49,857 bases of DNA, taken from a virus. The stretch covers positions 1 to 49,857 of the IMG/VR virus record IMGVR_UViG_3300022818_000010. One strand, written 5' to 3'. The position numbers were made by a program, and so were the translations under genes. This document shows, one piece after another, positions 6,059 to 14,503 of the stretch (the first letter of the stretch is position 1; each line of letters opens with the position of its first letter). The notes under the pieces were generated by a model. The model searched no databases and was not told the DNA's origin. It was given only the letters and a program-made list of their open reading frames with translations.

Positions 6059-6811
6059 ATGGAAGAGGCAAACGAGAGAAGAGAAGATATTTTCTCAGAC
6101 GAACCGCGTAGGGGTATAGACGACGAAGATTACGTTAGCGCTGACGACCCGTTCTCGGAAGTACCAGAGTTTCCTGTTAATAAAATAAACGGAGAGGAGA
6201 TTGAATGTGAGCTGTGGCAATTCGATGGATTGTCGGAACTTCGCACCAACGGATTACTTAGGGGGGAAGACGGGATATACAAGACGGAGATTAAGTCGCT
6301 TGATGATGTTGACTACGTCCTCCAAAGAATATCCAATTACGAGGAAAGGGTACGCCAAACGGCTGCAACTTACGATAAGAGAATAAGTCAACTAGAGGCA
6401 CAAATTTACAGCCTAAAAGTCAATAAGAGCGACGCGATGGCAGTGTGGGGCAAACGTTCAGGATTCTTTAGGTCTCTCTTTACTATTCCAATTCAAGAGT
6501 TTGTTTCTAAGTTTATAGGTCAGTCAGACGTTCGTTCTATTAAACTACCAACAGGGAAAGTTGGCTGGAGAATTACGCAACGCGAAAGCTGGAACATTAC
6601 GGACAACGATGTTGTCCTCTCCGTTCTTAGAGAGTTCAACCCTTCTGCTATTAAGGAATCAATCCTAGTATCTAAACTTCCAAAGACGAGCGAGAAAATG
6701 GAATCTCTACTTAACATGGTAGAGGGCGATGTAAACGCCTACGAGAAACTTTGCTCCGCGATGGACATATCTGAACGAGTTGATTCGTTCTATCTAGAAG
6801 CAGGAGAATAA
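6059..6811 (+). CDS. host-nuclease inhibitor, Mu Gam-like DNA-end-binding protein
   Basis: 250 aa. An acidic N-terminal extension of about 75 residues leads into a Gam-type domain: a long coiled coil (RISNYEERVRQTAATYDKRI), then the core signature SIKLPTGKVGWRITQRESW, a helix ending in a short ITDNDVV..LREF segment, and the C-terminal strand ISERVDSFYLEAGE. Mu Gam is a Ku-like homodimer that coats double-stranded DNA ends and blocks RecBCD-type exonucleases. It lies just upstream of a Rad52-like annealing gene, the usual pairing in phage recombination modules. Confidence 0.7.
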   Translation: MEEANERREDIFSDEPRRGIDDEDYVSADDPFSEVPEFPVNKINGEEIECELWQFDGLSELRTNGLLRGEDGIYKTEIKSLDDVDYVLQRISNYEERVRQTAATYDKRISQLEAQIYSLKVNKSDAMAVWGKRSGFFRSLFTIPIQEFVSKFIGQSDVRSIKLPTGKVGWRITQRESWNITDNDVVLSVLREFNPSAIKESILVSKLPKTSEKMESLLNMVEGDVNAYEKLCSAMDISERVDSFYLEAGE

Positions 6812-6817
6812 AACGAC

Positions 6818-7057
6818 GTGGTTATAAAGAGGAGGACTACTGAATATGTAACTGTATCTTTCAGGATAGATAAAGATACTTATGACCGAATTGAAGTAAT
6901 CGCACATAATTTACTCAATGACAACATAGAAGTTTTCCTATTAGCCGCGATACGTAGCACGGTTCTGGCATTTGGAGTTATCCAACACTTCGGACCAGAG
7001 CGCGGAGTAATGAAAGCGGCTTCCGAAACATTCAGAAAGTGTTTCAACATAAGGTAG
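6818..7057 (+). CDS. possible ribbon-helix-helix protein, 79 aa
   Basis: GTG 6818 follows GGAG. A short strand VTVSFRIDKDTYDRIEVIAH followed by two helices has the look of a ribbon-helix-helix DNA-binding domain, with a longer C-terminal helix than usual. Stops with TAG. Assignment is by pattern only. Confidence 0.45.
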   Translation: MVIKRRTTEYVTVSFRIDKDTYDRIEVIAHNLLNDNIEVFLLAAIRSTVLAFGVIQHFGPERGVMKAASETFRKCFNIR

Positions 7058-7062
7058 GTAAT

Positions 7063-7176
7063 ATGGCAACAAGGAAAGTTGTAGCAAGAGACAAGAATAA
7101 AAAGCGAAGGCTTGCTAATGTGAAAAGACTTAAGGGGCAAACGCCTTATTCAGAAAGGAAATACAATGGCAATTAA
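7063..7176 (+). CDS. 37-aa highly basic peptide
   Basis: ATG 7063 (GGTAGG six bases upstream) gives a Lys/Arg-rich peptide (RKVVARDKNKKRRLANVKRL) ending within the start of the Rad52-like gene, which it overlaps by 11 bases. Possibly a nucleic-acid-binding accessory or just a coupling ORF that carries the next ribosome binding site (AGAAAGGAAA). Confidence 0.4.
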   Translation: MATRKVVARDKNKKRRLANVKRLKGQTPYSERKYNGN

Positions 7177-8023
7177 GAAGAAGGAAGAAACGACAGCCGT
7201 TATTAACGGTACTGAACACAGGCTTAACGACATTAAGGAAACAGAAGATACACCTTGGAATGGTTGGCCTATTAAGTGGGACGTACTTAGGGAACCGTTT
7301 CCAGCTAAGTCGTTGAAAACTAGAGCAGGAGGAGGAGGCAAGAAACTTACGTATATTGACGGTGCTACTTGTATACGCAGGCTTATTAAAGGGGCAGGTA
7401 ACAACTGGGAATTCTTTGTTGATAGATACTGGATTGACGAGAAGAATCGTTGTTGCGCTCTCGTAACGTTAATTATAGACGGGGCTAAACGTCAACACGT
7501 AGGAGTACAGGAACAAGGACAATCTGGGGCTGACGCTGAGGTGAAAGGGGCTATAACAGACGGGCTTAAAAAAGCCGCGACGCTCTTCGGTCTCGCGATT
7601 GAGTTGTACGGAGAGGACTATGACGATAGTGGGGTCAACGTGCCCGTACAGGCAGTTCCTGAGATTCCAAGCGTGACACGCCCGAAGACACCAGAAGCAC
7701 CCGCGAAGTCCCAGGTTGACGGCTATAGGCGGCCAGAAGTACCTCCTGAAAAGGTATCGCTCGGAGAACTCGCCGCTACAGTCTTGGAAGCGGTGGCAAT
7801 GGAAGAAATAGATAAACCAACGCTAGGAACAGATGGAGCACCATTAACCGATGGAACTCAGTTGTCTCAATTACACGCATTACTAGCAACAAAAGGAATA
7901 AAAGGACCAGACGCTAAGAACTGGATGGTTGATGCAAGTAATAGAACTATCCAAAATCCCGATTACCACGCCTTGTCAAAGGTGCAGGTTTCCAAGTTAA
8001 TGCAGGAAGTAGGTAAACTATGA
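7166..8023 (+). CDS. Rad52/22-family single-strand annealing protein
   Basis: 285 aa. The N-terminal 150 residues match the Rad52/Rad22/DdrA annealing fold: LREPFPAKSLKTR near the start, KLTYIDGATCIRRLI, a Trp-containing NNWEFFVDRYW strand, GVQEQGQSGADAEVKGAITD and the family-typical DGLKKAATLFGLAIELYG. A Pro-rich linker (residues 170-195) joins a C-terminal helical region (LHALLATKGIKG..). Such phage proteins anneal complementary strands during replication and repair. It is bracketed by a Gam-like protein and followed later by SSB, forming a recombination set. Confidence 0.75.
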   Translation: MAIKKKEETTAVINGTEHRLNDIKETEDTPWNGWPIKWDVLREPFPAKSLKTRAGGGGKKLTYIDGATCIRRLIKGAGNNWEFFVDRYWIDEKNRCCALVTLIIDGAKRQHVGVQEQGQSGADAEVKGAITDGLKKAATLFGLAIELYGEDYDDSGVNVPVQAVPEIPSVTRPKTPEAPAKSQVDGYRRPEVPPEKVSLGELAATVLEAVAMEEIDKPTLGTDGAPLTDGTQLSQLHALLATKGIKGPDAKNWMVDASNRTIQNPDYHALSKVQVSKLMQEVGKL

Positions 8024-8190
8024 CCGTTGGAGAATTGGTAGGTCTATTGCATAAGCAGGATTTCTCAATGGTGGTTAAGGTTTATTCTTCAATGGACAGC
8101 CATGGAGATATATTGTCGGTAGGGACCGACGACTATGAACACATTGACAAACCCAACGAAACTAAATACGTTCTTATAGAAGGTGAATAA
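8020..8190 (+). CDS. small hypothetical protein, 56 aa
   Basis: ATGA-coupled to the annealing-protein gene. Sequence MTVGELVGLLHKQDF..VKVYSS...YVLIEGE resembles the small phage proteins that begin TVGEL and consist of one helix and a beta hairpin. No function known to me. Confidence 0.55.
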   Translation: MTVGELVGLLHKQDFSMVVKVYSSMDSHGDILSVGTDDYEHIDKPNETKYVLIEGE

Positions 8191-8191
8191 T

Positions 8192-9154
8192 ATGAGTATA
8201 GATTACGGAGTTGAAAGCGGACGTTCGTTTACACGTCATTCTGTTACAGGAAATCACGGAGTAGTATTCGGTGATACTATTTCATTGCAAGAGGCGGCGG
8301 CTACGGCCTATCCAAACTCGTTGTATAAACTGCCATTGGAAGCGCGCTACTCAGATGGAGAGAATGAGTTTTCCCTACCAGTTACGGGAAAGGTAGCCGT
8401 CGTAAGGGACGACGCTAAAGTAATTGGTGTTGTTGGAGATTCTTACGAGTTGATTCAACCATCAGAAGTGTTTGATTTCTTTCAACCTTTTCTTGATACT
8501 GGACTAGTTGAACTTGAAGACGGGGGTTCATTAAAGGGTGGCTCCCGTATGTGGTTACGCGCTAAGATAAAGAATGGAATCGGAGAAGTTGTTAAAGGCG
8601 ATGCAATTCAGGCGCACCTTATCGCATATACTTCATTCGACGGAACCCTCGCACATGGTATTGGAATGAACAATGAACGTCTCGCTTGTTTTAATCAACT
8701 TGCCAGTATGTTTCGTAACGCACGGCACAGTGACAACATCATCAAGAATAAACATACGTCTAGCTTACGCAGAAAGATTGATGAAATAAAGAGCGACATG
8801 GAAATGCTCGTAGGAGAGTTTAAGGATGATGTTAAAACATATAAGAGTCTAACTAAAATATATATGAGCGATGAAGAAATGAAAGACTACATCGTTCGTG
8901 TAATTGAACCTAAAACTCTTGATTCAACAAAAGCGCAGAATAGAATTGAAACTGTTCAGGGTTTACTTTATTCTCAGGCTGGGCTTGATTCCATTCCCGG
9001 TATTCAGGGTACGGCTTGGCAGGCATATAACGCTATCTCAGAGTTTGTTACTCATGAATACGGTCGTTCAATGGACGCACGCCTTAACTCTCAATGGTTC
9101 GGAGCAACTAAGAAACTAAACGAGAGGGCGCTTGAGCTAGCGTTAAAGGCGTAA
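8192..9154 (+). CDS. DUF932 family phage/plasmid-like protein
   Basis: 320 aa from ATG 8192; a GTG nine bases earlier is possible. Family landmarks: SLPVTGKVAVVRDDAKVIGVVG, YELIQPSEVFDFFQPFLD, SRMWLRAKI, AHLIAYTSFDG, RLACFNQL and the helical second half (SLRRKIDEIKSDMEML). DUF932 proteins are frequent next to phage recombination and replication genes; biochemical function is not established. The position between the annealing protein and replication genes fits. Confidence 0.75.
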   Translation: MSIDYGVESGRSFTRHSVTGNHGVVFGDTISLQEAAATAYPNSLYKLPLEARYSDGENEFSLPVTGKVAVVRDDAKVIGVVGDSYELIQPSEVFDFFQPFLDTGLVELEDGGSLKGGSRMWLRAKIKNGIGEVVKGDAIQAHLIAYTSFDGTLAHGIGMNNERLACFNQLASMFRNARHSDNIIKNKHTSSLRRKIDEIKSDMEMLVGEFKDDVKTYKSLTKIYMSDEEMKDYIVRVIEPKTLDSTKAQNRIETVQGLLYSQAGLDSIPGIQGTAWQAYNAISEFVTHEYGRSMDARLNSQWFGATKKLNERALELALKA

Positions 9155-9158
9155 ACGA

Positions 9159-9437
9159 ATGACTAACGATGAATACGTAGCACTGAAACAATTGACTTGG
9201 AAATCTCTCGTAATTCTTGGAGATTATTGGGTATGCGGCCCAAAGGGAGAGGGGTTCAAAGTTCCCGATGCATATTGGGCAGACATAGTGGCGCAACGTT
9301 TCAATGAACTAGACGCGGCCAACGCTCAATGCACCCGTCTGGAGGCCGTCGTGGACGCGGCTATTAAGTGGCATCACGGAACGCTAAACCCTACGGATTT
9401 GCACAATATCGTGGATGCCGCGAAGGAGAGGCAATGA
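9159..9437 (+). CDS. hypothetical protein, 92 aa
   Basis: ATG 9159 with AAAGG upstream. N-terminal half beta-prone with WKSLVILGDYWVCGPKGEGF, C-terminal half helical. More GC-rich than its neighbours near the end. Coupled by ATGA to the next gene. Function not recognised. Confidence 0.5.
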   Translation: MTNDEYVALKQLTWKSLVILGDYWVCGPKGEGFKVPDAYWADIVAQRFNELDAANAQCTRLEAVVDAAIKWHHGTLNPTDLHNIVDAAKERQ

Positions 9438-9742
9438 GCGAAGATGAACTGCAAGGTTTAATATATGAATATCTATTAGCAACACTACCAATTAATAACG
9501 GAGTGTTCGCTTCTTTTGCGACTCTCTTTCCTATTGAAAACCCGCGTTTTATTTTCATAGGAGCAATATTTGAAGAGGAGATATTTTGGGGCACGTTTAT
9601 AAAGTTAGATAATCTTAAAGAGTTCTCAGGGGCGGTTGGTAAATGCGTTGAAGATTACGAAGTCAAAGAGGACATGAATATGTCCGTTAGTAGATTGTTC
9701 GCTAACTCAGGAATGAGTGAATTCGCACAAGGAGATAAATGA
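9434..9742 (+). CDS. hypothetical protein, 102 aa
   Basis: Start placed at ATG 9434, ATGA-coupled and preceded by GAGAGG; the longer frame from 9368 overlaps the upstream gene. Acidic, with a central hydrophobic beta region (RFIFIGAIFEEEIFWGTFIKL). Function not recognised. Confidence 0.55.
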   Translation: MSEDELQGLIYEYLLATLPINNGVFASFATLFPIENPRFIFIGAIFEEEIFWGTFIKLDNLKEFSGAVGKCVEDYEVKEDMNMSVSRLFANSGMSEFAQGDK

Positions 9743-9969
9743 TGTACATAACTGTAAACGCACAGATTGAACGCAACGACTTTGACAACAAGGCAAAGAG
9801 GGACTCGCTACTTAATGGAATTAAAGATATGGAGGAAACGTACTCCGCAGAAAAGGGCAGTAGTCACATAAGTGTTAACTTACAACTCCATGTATACGAC
9901 ATTCAACTTGACTCAGATGTGTACGCGCTAAGGAAGAAGTATTTCAACTACGACGTAAACCCTTTATAA
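9739..9969 (+). CDS. hypothetical protein, 76 aa
   Basis: Begins at ATGATG overlapping the previous TGA; the second ATG (9742) is equally possible. Sequence alternates beta strands and a charged helix (ITVNAQIERNDFDNKAKRDSL..SHISVNLQLHVYDIQL), compatible with a small ferredoxin-like fold. Function not recognised. Confidence 0.5.
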   Translation: MMYITVNAQIERNDFDNKAKRDSLLNGIKDMEETYSAEKGSSHISVNLQLHVYDIQLDSDVYALRKKYFNYDVNPL

Positions 9970-9972
9970 TTA

Positions 9973-10001
9973 TTAATGGGAGGGGTTACTAATCCCATTA
10001 A
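9973..10001 (+). promoter_or_regulatory. hairpin directly upstream of a ribosome binding site
   Basis: TTAATGGGA (9973-9981) pairs perfectly with TCCCATTAA (9993-10001), with an 11-nt loop. The next bases are GGAG, the ribosome binding site of the gene at 10012. No U tract follows, so this is more likely an mRNA-stability or translation element than a terminator. Its core recurs in a longer hairpin at 34164-34208. Confidence 0.55.
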
Positions 10002-10011
10002 GGAGAATAAG

Positions 10012-10494
10012 ATGCCTAAGAAAAAAGATTCGTTTAAGGTTGATGAGAACGTGGTGGTGATGGCTCCTAATGAAGCATACCAACTAGCGCTTCTTGACGG
10101 ACAGACATCTTTGTATGACCTACCCGCGAGGTATGTATACGTGCTAGAATGTAACTCGTACACTCTGGAAGCGGTGATAGGGTGCGTGCTCTATCAACTT
10201 GACCAACTGTACCAAGACGGTAAGACGGTCATTGAGCCTGAACTTTGCGCTGGCCCGGTAGCCGGGCTTACCTTGTTCCTACAGGAAGTTAAGAAGGTTC
10301 TCGACAGTAAGGGCCACGGTTCTCAGTTTGGTAATGTGTTCTTGAAATTGAAGAATAGATGGGAGAAGTGCGAGAGAACATACAAGATGGCGTTATCTGG
10401 TAAGTTTACAGACAAAGAACTAAAGGAGGAAATAAATAGGCTATACGGCGTTGATAAAGCGTTCTTGGAATTGAAAGATGAGGTTGTTAATTAA
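10012..10494 (+). CDS. hypothetical protein, 160 aa
   Basis: ATG 10012 has GGAG seven bases upstream and is chosen over an in-frame ATG at 9976 inside the hairpin. Basic N-terminus (MPKKKDSFKV), then largely helical (VYVLECNSYTLEAVIGCVLYQL..), ending in a KELKEEINRLYG segment. No family recognised. Confidence 0.55.
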   Translation: MPKKKDSFKVDENVVVMAPNEAYQLALLDGQTSLYDLPARYVYVLECNSYTLEAVIGCVLYQLDQLYQDGKTVIEPELCAGPVAGLTLFLQEVKKVLDSKGHGSQFGNVFLKLKNRWEKCERTYKMALSGKFTDKELKEEINRLYGVDKAFLELKDEVVN

Positions 10495-10653
10495 ATGGAA
10501 ACAATTGTTCCTATTTTAGTGGTTGCTGTTTTTACAATTCCACTTCCAACGTTGCTTCTTATAATGTGGTTAAAAGGTATGTTTTCTAGAGAGTCAATGG
10601 ACGCGCTGAGAATGACTGAAGAACAGTGGGTGAATAAATATCGGAGGCGCTAA
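10495..10653 (+). CDS. single-pass membrane protein, 52 aa
   Basis: ATG 10495 directly follows the previous TAA. Residues 4-27 (VPILVVAVFTIPLPTLLLIM) form one transmembrane helix; the rest is a charged cytoplasmic-type tail (ESMDALRMTEEQWVNKYRRR). Stop is four bases before the next ATG. Role unknown. Confidence 0.5.
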   Translation: METIVPILVVAVFTIPLPTLLLIMWLKGMFSRESMDALRMTEEQWVNKYRRR

Positions 10654-10657
10654 ATAA

Positions 10658-10933
10658 ATGAGAGTTCTACAAATACCAGATAGTACAGAGATACCAAATA
10701 CTGATTTTGATAGGTGGTTTGCAGAAGGTAATTCAGTTTGGAGAAGGGATAAAAGGTTTCCAGGTTGTATTGAAAGCGTTAACGGCGTAGCAATAGTAGC
10801 GGAACATAATGAAATTGTTGAAAAATTAAGAGGCGTATTAAGGAGCGCGCTTGGTATATTTGAAGAAGAGTTAGCATGGGATAGCACTGCACCAATAGTT
10901 ATGCTGCTAAAATGTGCGATAAGAGGAGACTAA
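10658..10933 (+). CDS. hypothetical protein, 91 aa
   Basis: ATG 10658 after GGAGG. An N-terminal beta-type region with DRWFAEGNSVWRRDKRFPG and a C-terminal helical region (HNEIVEKLRGVLRSALGIFEE). Immediately upstream of the replication initiator; function not recognised. Confidence 0.5.
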   Translation: MRVLQIPDSTEIPNTDFDRWFAEGNSVWRRDKRFPGCIESVNGVAIVAEHNEIVEKLRGVLRSALGIFEEELAWDSTAPIVMLLKCAIRGD

Positions 10934-10934
10934 A

Positions 10935-11603
10935 TTGCTACAAGGAGAGCCGTTCAATCCACAGGGATTATTTGGCGTTGGTGTTAATATCCCAACGTGG
11001 TTGCTACATAGAAGTGAACTCAGTTCAGGCGAGAAGATAGCGTATTGTCTACTCGCTAAATACTTTAATATATTCTCTGTTATAGAATCAATCGCTACGT
11101 CTATGGGCGTTGAGACTAGGCAGGTTCATAGATACATTGTAAAGTTAGAAGAGCTTGGTTTAATTAACAGAATAAAAGGAGGTGGAAGTAGGCCTGATTC
11201 TTACATATTTATATGGAACGCTTGGATTGATGAAACAACTCCAATAGATTCAGAGCAAGAGGCGGCGATAGACAACCGTGTTAACTCTAGGAAAGCGGCC
11301 TCGGTTAAGTCTTTAATTGACCCTAATATCAAATTAACACCTGAGATGATAGAGTGGTTCCAAGGCTTATTCGGCCATCTTAACGTCACGATGGACGCGC
11401 TACAACACAACCTAACACTCTTCGCTCGTAAGGCGGGAGAAAAGGGAGAACGTAGCGCCAACTGGTTTCTATCTTGGCAAACGTGGGCAGAGAGGGCTGC
11501 TAATAACGGTTGGCTTACAACGCAAAACGAAACCACTAAGTATATACCAGTAGAAAACAAGCAAAAGAAGAGATGGGATAAATACGATGTCAAACCCGAC
11601 TGA
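10935..11603 (+). CDS. replication initiator / helicase-loader-like protein with winged helix
   Basis: 222 aa from TTG 10935 (GAGGAG upstream). The N-terminus is a winged helix typical of phage replisome organisers: LSSGEKIAYCLLAKYFN, then SIATSMGVETRQVHRYIVKL and EELGLINRIKGGG. The C-terminal part (EMIEWFQGLFGHLNVTMDAL...) ends in a basic tail (KQKKRWDKY). It overlaps the DnaB-type helicase gene by 17 bases, the standard origin-recognition plus helicase arrangement. An origin may lie inside or near this gene, but I found no clear iterons. Confidence 0.65.
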   Translation: MLQGEPFNPQGLFGVGVNIPTWLLHRSELSSGEKIAYCLLAKYFNIFSVIESIATSMGVETRQVHRYIVKLEELGLINRIKGGGSRPDSYIFIWNAWIDETTPIDSEQEAAIDNRVNSRKAASVKSLIDPNIKLTPEMIEWFQGLFGHLNVTMDALQHNLTLFARKAGEKGERSANWFLSWQTWAERAANNGWLTTQNETTKYIPVENKQKKRWDKYDVKPD

Positions 11604-13065
11604 TATTAACTTCTCAAGTATTCCACCTAATAGTCTAGAAGCAGAACAATGCGTAATAGGATCGTGTATTATTGACGGAAGAGCGGTATCGGTTTCGGCT
11701 AAGTTACTGACAGCCGATGACTTCTACAGGGACGCACACCAAACAATCTTTCACCATATAAGAGAATTATATAATAAGAAAGAACCAGTAGACTTAATAA
11801 CCCTGTGTGACACTCTACGTAATAGCGGAGTACTGGACAGGATAGGCGGAGCGTCTTATCTCGCTACAATTACAGACCTAGTTCCAACAACGTCTAACGC
11901 TCCTTACTATTGCGAGATAGTATTAGAGAAAGCAGAACTACGCAGGATAATTGAAATGTCTTCCAACGTAATTAAGGAAGCATATACAGGACAGAATTCA
12001 AGCGAGGGTATACGTCAAGAACTCGTTGACTTTGGCCTACACGGTAGTTCAATTAATTCTGATGACGGGTGGTTATCAACTAAGAACTTAATTGATGAGA
12101 CGTATGATTACATAGAAGAGAGGATGAAGAATCGTGGAAGACTCAGCGGAATACCGTCGGGATTTGACTCGATTGACAAACATACAGATGGGTATGAAAG
12201 AGGTATGCTTACAATTGTTGCTGGAAGACCGTCAATGGGAAAAACTACGTTCCTACTTAACATCGCACGCAATGCCGCTGAACTTGGATTTAAGGTTGGG
12301 ATATTTCCGCTTGAAGAATCTTCGTTGCAACATGGAATACGACTCGCGGCTAGTAATTCTGGATACACAATGTATCAATTACGCCGTGGATTCATCGACG
12401 TTGACGACTGGGACGTAATTAAACTGTCAATGCAGAATATGTCTCGTCTTCCAATCTTCTTTAATAAAGACCATTCTGTTGATATAAGTAAACTTGTAAC
12501 TAGAGTGCAAGCGTTGAAAGCGCGTCAAGGTATCGACCTAGTTATCGTAGACCACGCAGGAGAAGTAGATGTTACGGATAGTCCCGGAACTGATAACAAA
12601 AGAATTGGAAATGTTGCTCACGTTTGCAAACGAATTGCGAGAGCAAACGATGTGGCAATTATACTTGCCAGTCAGTTATCTAGAGGAGTTGAGTATAGGG
12701 AAGACAAACACCCGATACTTTCGGACCTTAGAGAATCGGGCGAACTTGAACAAAAAGCAGACGTAGTTCAATTACTCTATCGTCCTGAATATTATTATCA
12801 CGATGTTCAAGAATGGACGAATGCGTGCAATAAACTAAAGCGTTCCATTACTCCATACCCTTCCGGGATAGTAGAGGTAATCACGGCTAAGGGTAGAAAC
12901 ATAGGAAACGATACAACGTCTCTCTTCTTTGATGTTAATACGAACAGAATGAGAGATTTATCTAGGGAAGAATCCGAGGATTTACGTGGATTCATACGAA
13001 AGAGTGATACACAACCAGAGAGAGAAGAAGACCAACTCGGACTTGGCGACGGTTTTGACGACTGA
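11587..13065 (+). CDS. dnaB: replicative DNA helicase, DnaB family
   Basis: 492 aa, close to full-length DnaB. The N-terminal domain has the usual PPNSLEAEQCVIGSCI start and the DLITLCDTLRNSG and YLATITDLVP segments. The RecA-like motor has Walker A GRPSMGKTT near residues 212-220, the EESSLQHGIRLAASNSG region, Walker B LVIVDH near 320, and ILASQLSRGVE..DLRESGELEQKADVV. It unwinds the replication fork 5' to 3' and recruits primase, which is not encoded here and must come from the host. The gene follows its presumed loader with overlap. Confidence 0.92.
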   Translation: MSNPTDINFSSIPPNSLEAEQCVIGSCIIDGRAVSVSAKLLTADDFYRDAHQTIFHHIRELYNKKEPVDLITLCDTLRNSGVLDRIGGASYLATITDLVPTTSNAPYYCEIVLEKAELRRIIEMSSNVIKEAYTGQNSSEGIRQELVDFGLHGSSINSDDGWLSTKNLIDETYDYIEERMKNRGRLSGIPSGFDSIDKHTDGYERGMLTIVAGRPSMGKTTFLLNIARNAAELGFKVGIFPLEESSLQHGIRLAASNSGYTMYQLRRGFIDVDDWDVIKLSMQNMSRLPIFFNKDHSVDISKLVTRVQALKARQGIDLVIVDHAGEVDVTDSPGTDNKRIGNVAHVCKRIARANDVAIILASQLSRGVEYREDKHPILSDLRESGELEQKADVVQLLYRPEYYYHDVQEWTNACNKLKRSITPYPSGIVEVITAKGRNIGNDTTSLFFDVNTNRMRDLSREESEDLRGFIRKSDTQPEREEDQLGLGDGFDD

Positions 13066-13384
13066 AAGACCACAACCGTGGGTTGGAAGAAGATGGACAG
13101 AAAAGAATATATGGAGACAATATAGAGGGGTTATCTATGATAACGAAGGTAAAGAAATAGCAGATGTATTAACACAGAGAACGGCCGCTGCGCTAGTGGA
13201 AGCGCACAACATTAAGGAACGCGCCGTAAGAAGAGCGCCTATCATTGAGGTTGACGAAACACTTAAAGCGATTAGCAAGATATTAACCAGCATTAGCGAC
13301 GGTTCAGTATACCACGTAGTAGAAATTCTACCACAACTTGTTGAATTAAGGGATAACATATATGCCTATAAGAAGAGGAAGTAA
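13043..13384 (+). CDS. hypothetical protein, about 110 aa
   Basis: The frame is open from 12986, inside dnaB; TTG 13043, TTG 13055 or GTG 12986 could be the start, none with a strong ribosome binding site. The body reads PWVGRRWTEKNIWRQYRGVI, then DVLTQRTAAALVEAHN and a helical C-terminus. The ADVLTQRTAAALVEAHN part is typical of small phage proteins that follow replication genes. Overlaps the DUF1064 gene by 23 bases. Confidence 0.5.
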   Translation: MATVLTTERPQPWVGRRWTEKNIWRQYRGVIYDNEGKEIADVLTQRTAAALVEAHNIKERAVRRAPIIEVDETLKAISKILTSISDGSVYHVVEILPQLVELRDNIYAYKKRK

Positions 13385-13742
13385 GTGGGGAAAGAAGCAG
13401 GAGTACGAAGGTATTAAGTTTGACTCAATCAAAGAGTTGAACACGTATAAAGTATTCAAAGAAATGGAGAGCAATGGAGAGATACAGGACTTACAAGTAC
13501 ATGTTCCTATAGACATAGGGGTAAATACAGCAACGGAAGCAGATAAACATATCTGTACGTTCATAGTTGACTTCAAGTATTGGAATGGTAAGAACTGGAC
13601 TTATGTAGACGCTAAAGCAGTTAAGAAGAAACGAGTGCTAAAGAACGGTACTGTAAAATATACGTACCTATCAACGCCTATCTATAAACTAAAGAAGAAA
13701 CTAGCAGAGGCAATTTACGGAATAAAGATTGAGGAAGTCTAA
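13362..13742 (+). CDS. DUF1064 family nuclease-like protein
   Basis: 126 aa. Family marks: KKQEYEGIKFDSIKELNTYK near the start (FDS..E), GEIQDLQVHVPIDI, the TFIVDFKYWNG strand, TYVDAKAVKKKR, TPIYKLKKKLAEAIYGIKIEEV at the end. DUF1064 is a small PD-(D/E)XK-type phage family often regarded as a Holliday-junction or structure-specific endonuclease. Conserved acidic residues (E in FDSxxE, D in VDF, D and K in VDAK) are present. Fits the recombination module. Confidence 0.75.
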   Translation: MPIRRGSKWGKKQEYEGIKFDSIKELNTYKVFKEMESNGEIQDLQVHVPIDIGVNTATEADKHICTFIVDFKYWNGKNWTYVDAKAVKKKRVLKNGTVKYTYLSTPIYKLKKKLAEAIYGIKIEEV

Positions 13743-13748
13743 CGTAGT

Positions 13749-13985
13749 ATGGTAAAAGAAGTTTTAAAAGTAACCGATAAAGAATTAAGCAATGTGATAA
13801 ACGCTCATAAGCGTAGCGGTATGTGGCTTTCCGATGGAACGCCGCTTGGAGACCCAGAAGCGGAGGTTAAAGCATTATGCAGGAAATATAATATTCCACC
13901 AAACTATGGACTGAATACTAAAACTGGTGAATTTCAAACTAGAGAAGGCAACTTATTTGAACGAGTAGTATTGGAGGAGGTCTAA
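13749..13985 (+). CDS. hypothetical protein, 78 aa
   Basis: ATG 13749. Helical N-terminus (VTDKELSNVINAHKRSGM), then a WLSDGTPLGDPEAEVKALCRKY segment. Ends with GGAGGAGGTC, which serves as the ribosome binding site of the next gene. Function not recognised. Confidence 0.5.
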   Translation: MVKEVLKVTDKELSNVINAHKRSGMWLSDGTPLGDPEAEVKALCRKYNIPPNYGLNTKTGEFQTREGNLFERVVLEEV

Positions 13986-14134
13986 TGATCTACCTAGCGT
14001 TCTTTGTTTCTGGGTTTGTACTCTCAGCGTTGGCGCTCACTGCTGGTTATATTTATGGGTATAGTCTTTGTGAAAAAGAGAACCTAATAAAGAGCCTAGA
14101 GCGTTGCCTTGGAGTAACTAAACATGGAGAGTAA
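13985..14134 (+). CDS. single-pass membrane protein, 49 aa
   Basis: ATG 13985 overlaps the preceding TAA by one base and has a strong GGAGGAGG before it. Residues 2-25 (IYLAFFVSGFVLSALALTAG) are a membrane helix or signal anchor; the remainder is short and charged with two Cys. Role unknown. Confidence 0.55.
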   Translation: MIYLAFFVSGFVLSALALTAGYIYGYSLCEKENLIKSLERCLGVTKHGE

Positions 14135-14137
14135 TAT

Positions 14138-14503
14138 ATGTCGTTAGAGATGATTGGTTTTGAGCAAAATAATAAGAATAAATATACAGTTCCATCAGTT
14201 GTATTTTCATCGTTGGGTATTATAAACTTCACCGTTTCGCTCGTAAGTATGGCTGATATGGAGGACTGGAAGTACGTATCAATTTGGTACGATAAATACT
14301 CGAGAGAGATTAGATTTAGAAAGGAAGAAGTATTAAAGCGTAACGTAAAAGCATTCAGGAGTAGGGGTAAGTCAAAGCAACTATCTGCTAAGACTTTTAT
14401 TGACAAAGAAATGATAGAGCCTAACGCTTATGAATGTATATATGATGTTGTATCAAAAGAAATAATTACAACATTGAAAGTTAAGAAGGAGGTAGAGGTT
14501 TGA
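14138..14503 (+). CDS. hypothetical protein, 121 aa
   Basis: ATG 14138 after GGAG. A beta-rich first half (YTVPSVVFSSLGIINFTVSL) and a basic middle (KRNVKAFRSRGKSKQLSAKTF). No family recognised. Carries AGGAGGTAGAG for the next gene at its 3' end. Confidence 0.5.
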   Translation: MSLEMIGFEQNNKNKYTVPSVVFSSLGIINFTVSLVSMADMEDWKYVSIWYDKYSREIRFRKEEVLKRNVKAFRSRGKSKQLSAKTFIDKEMIEPNAYECIYDVVSKEIITTLKVKKEVEV

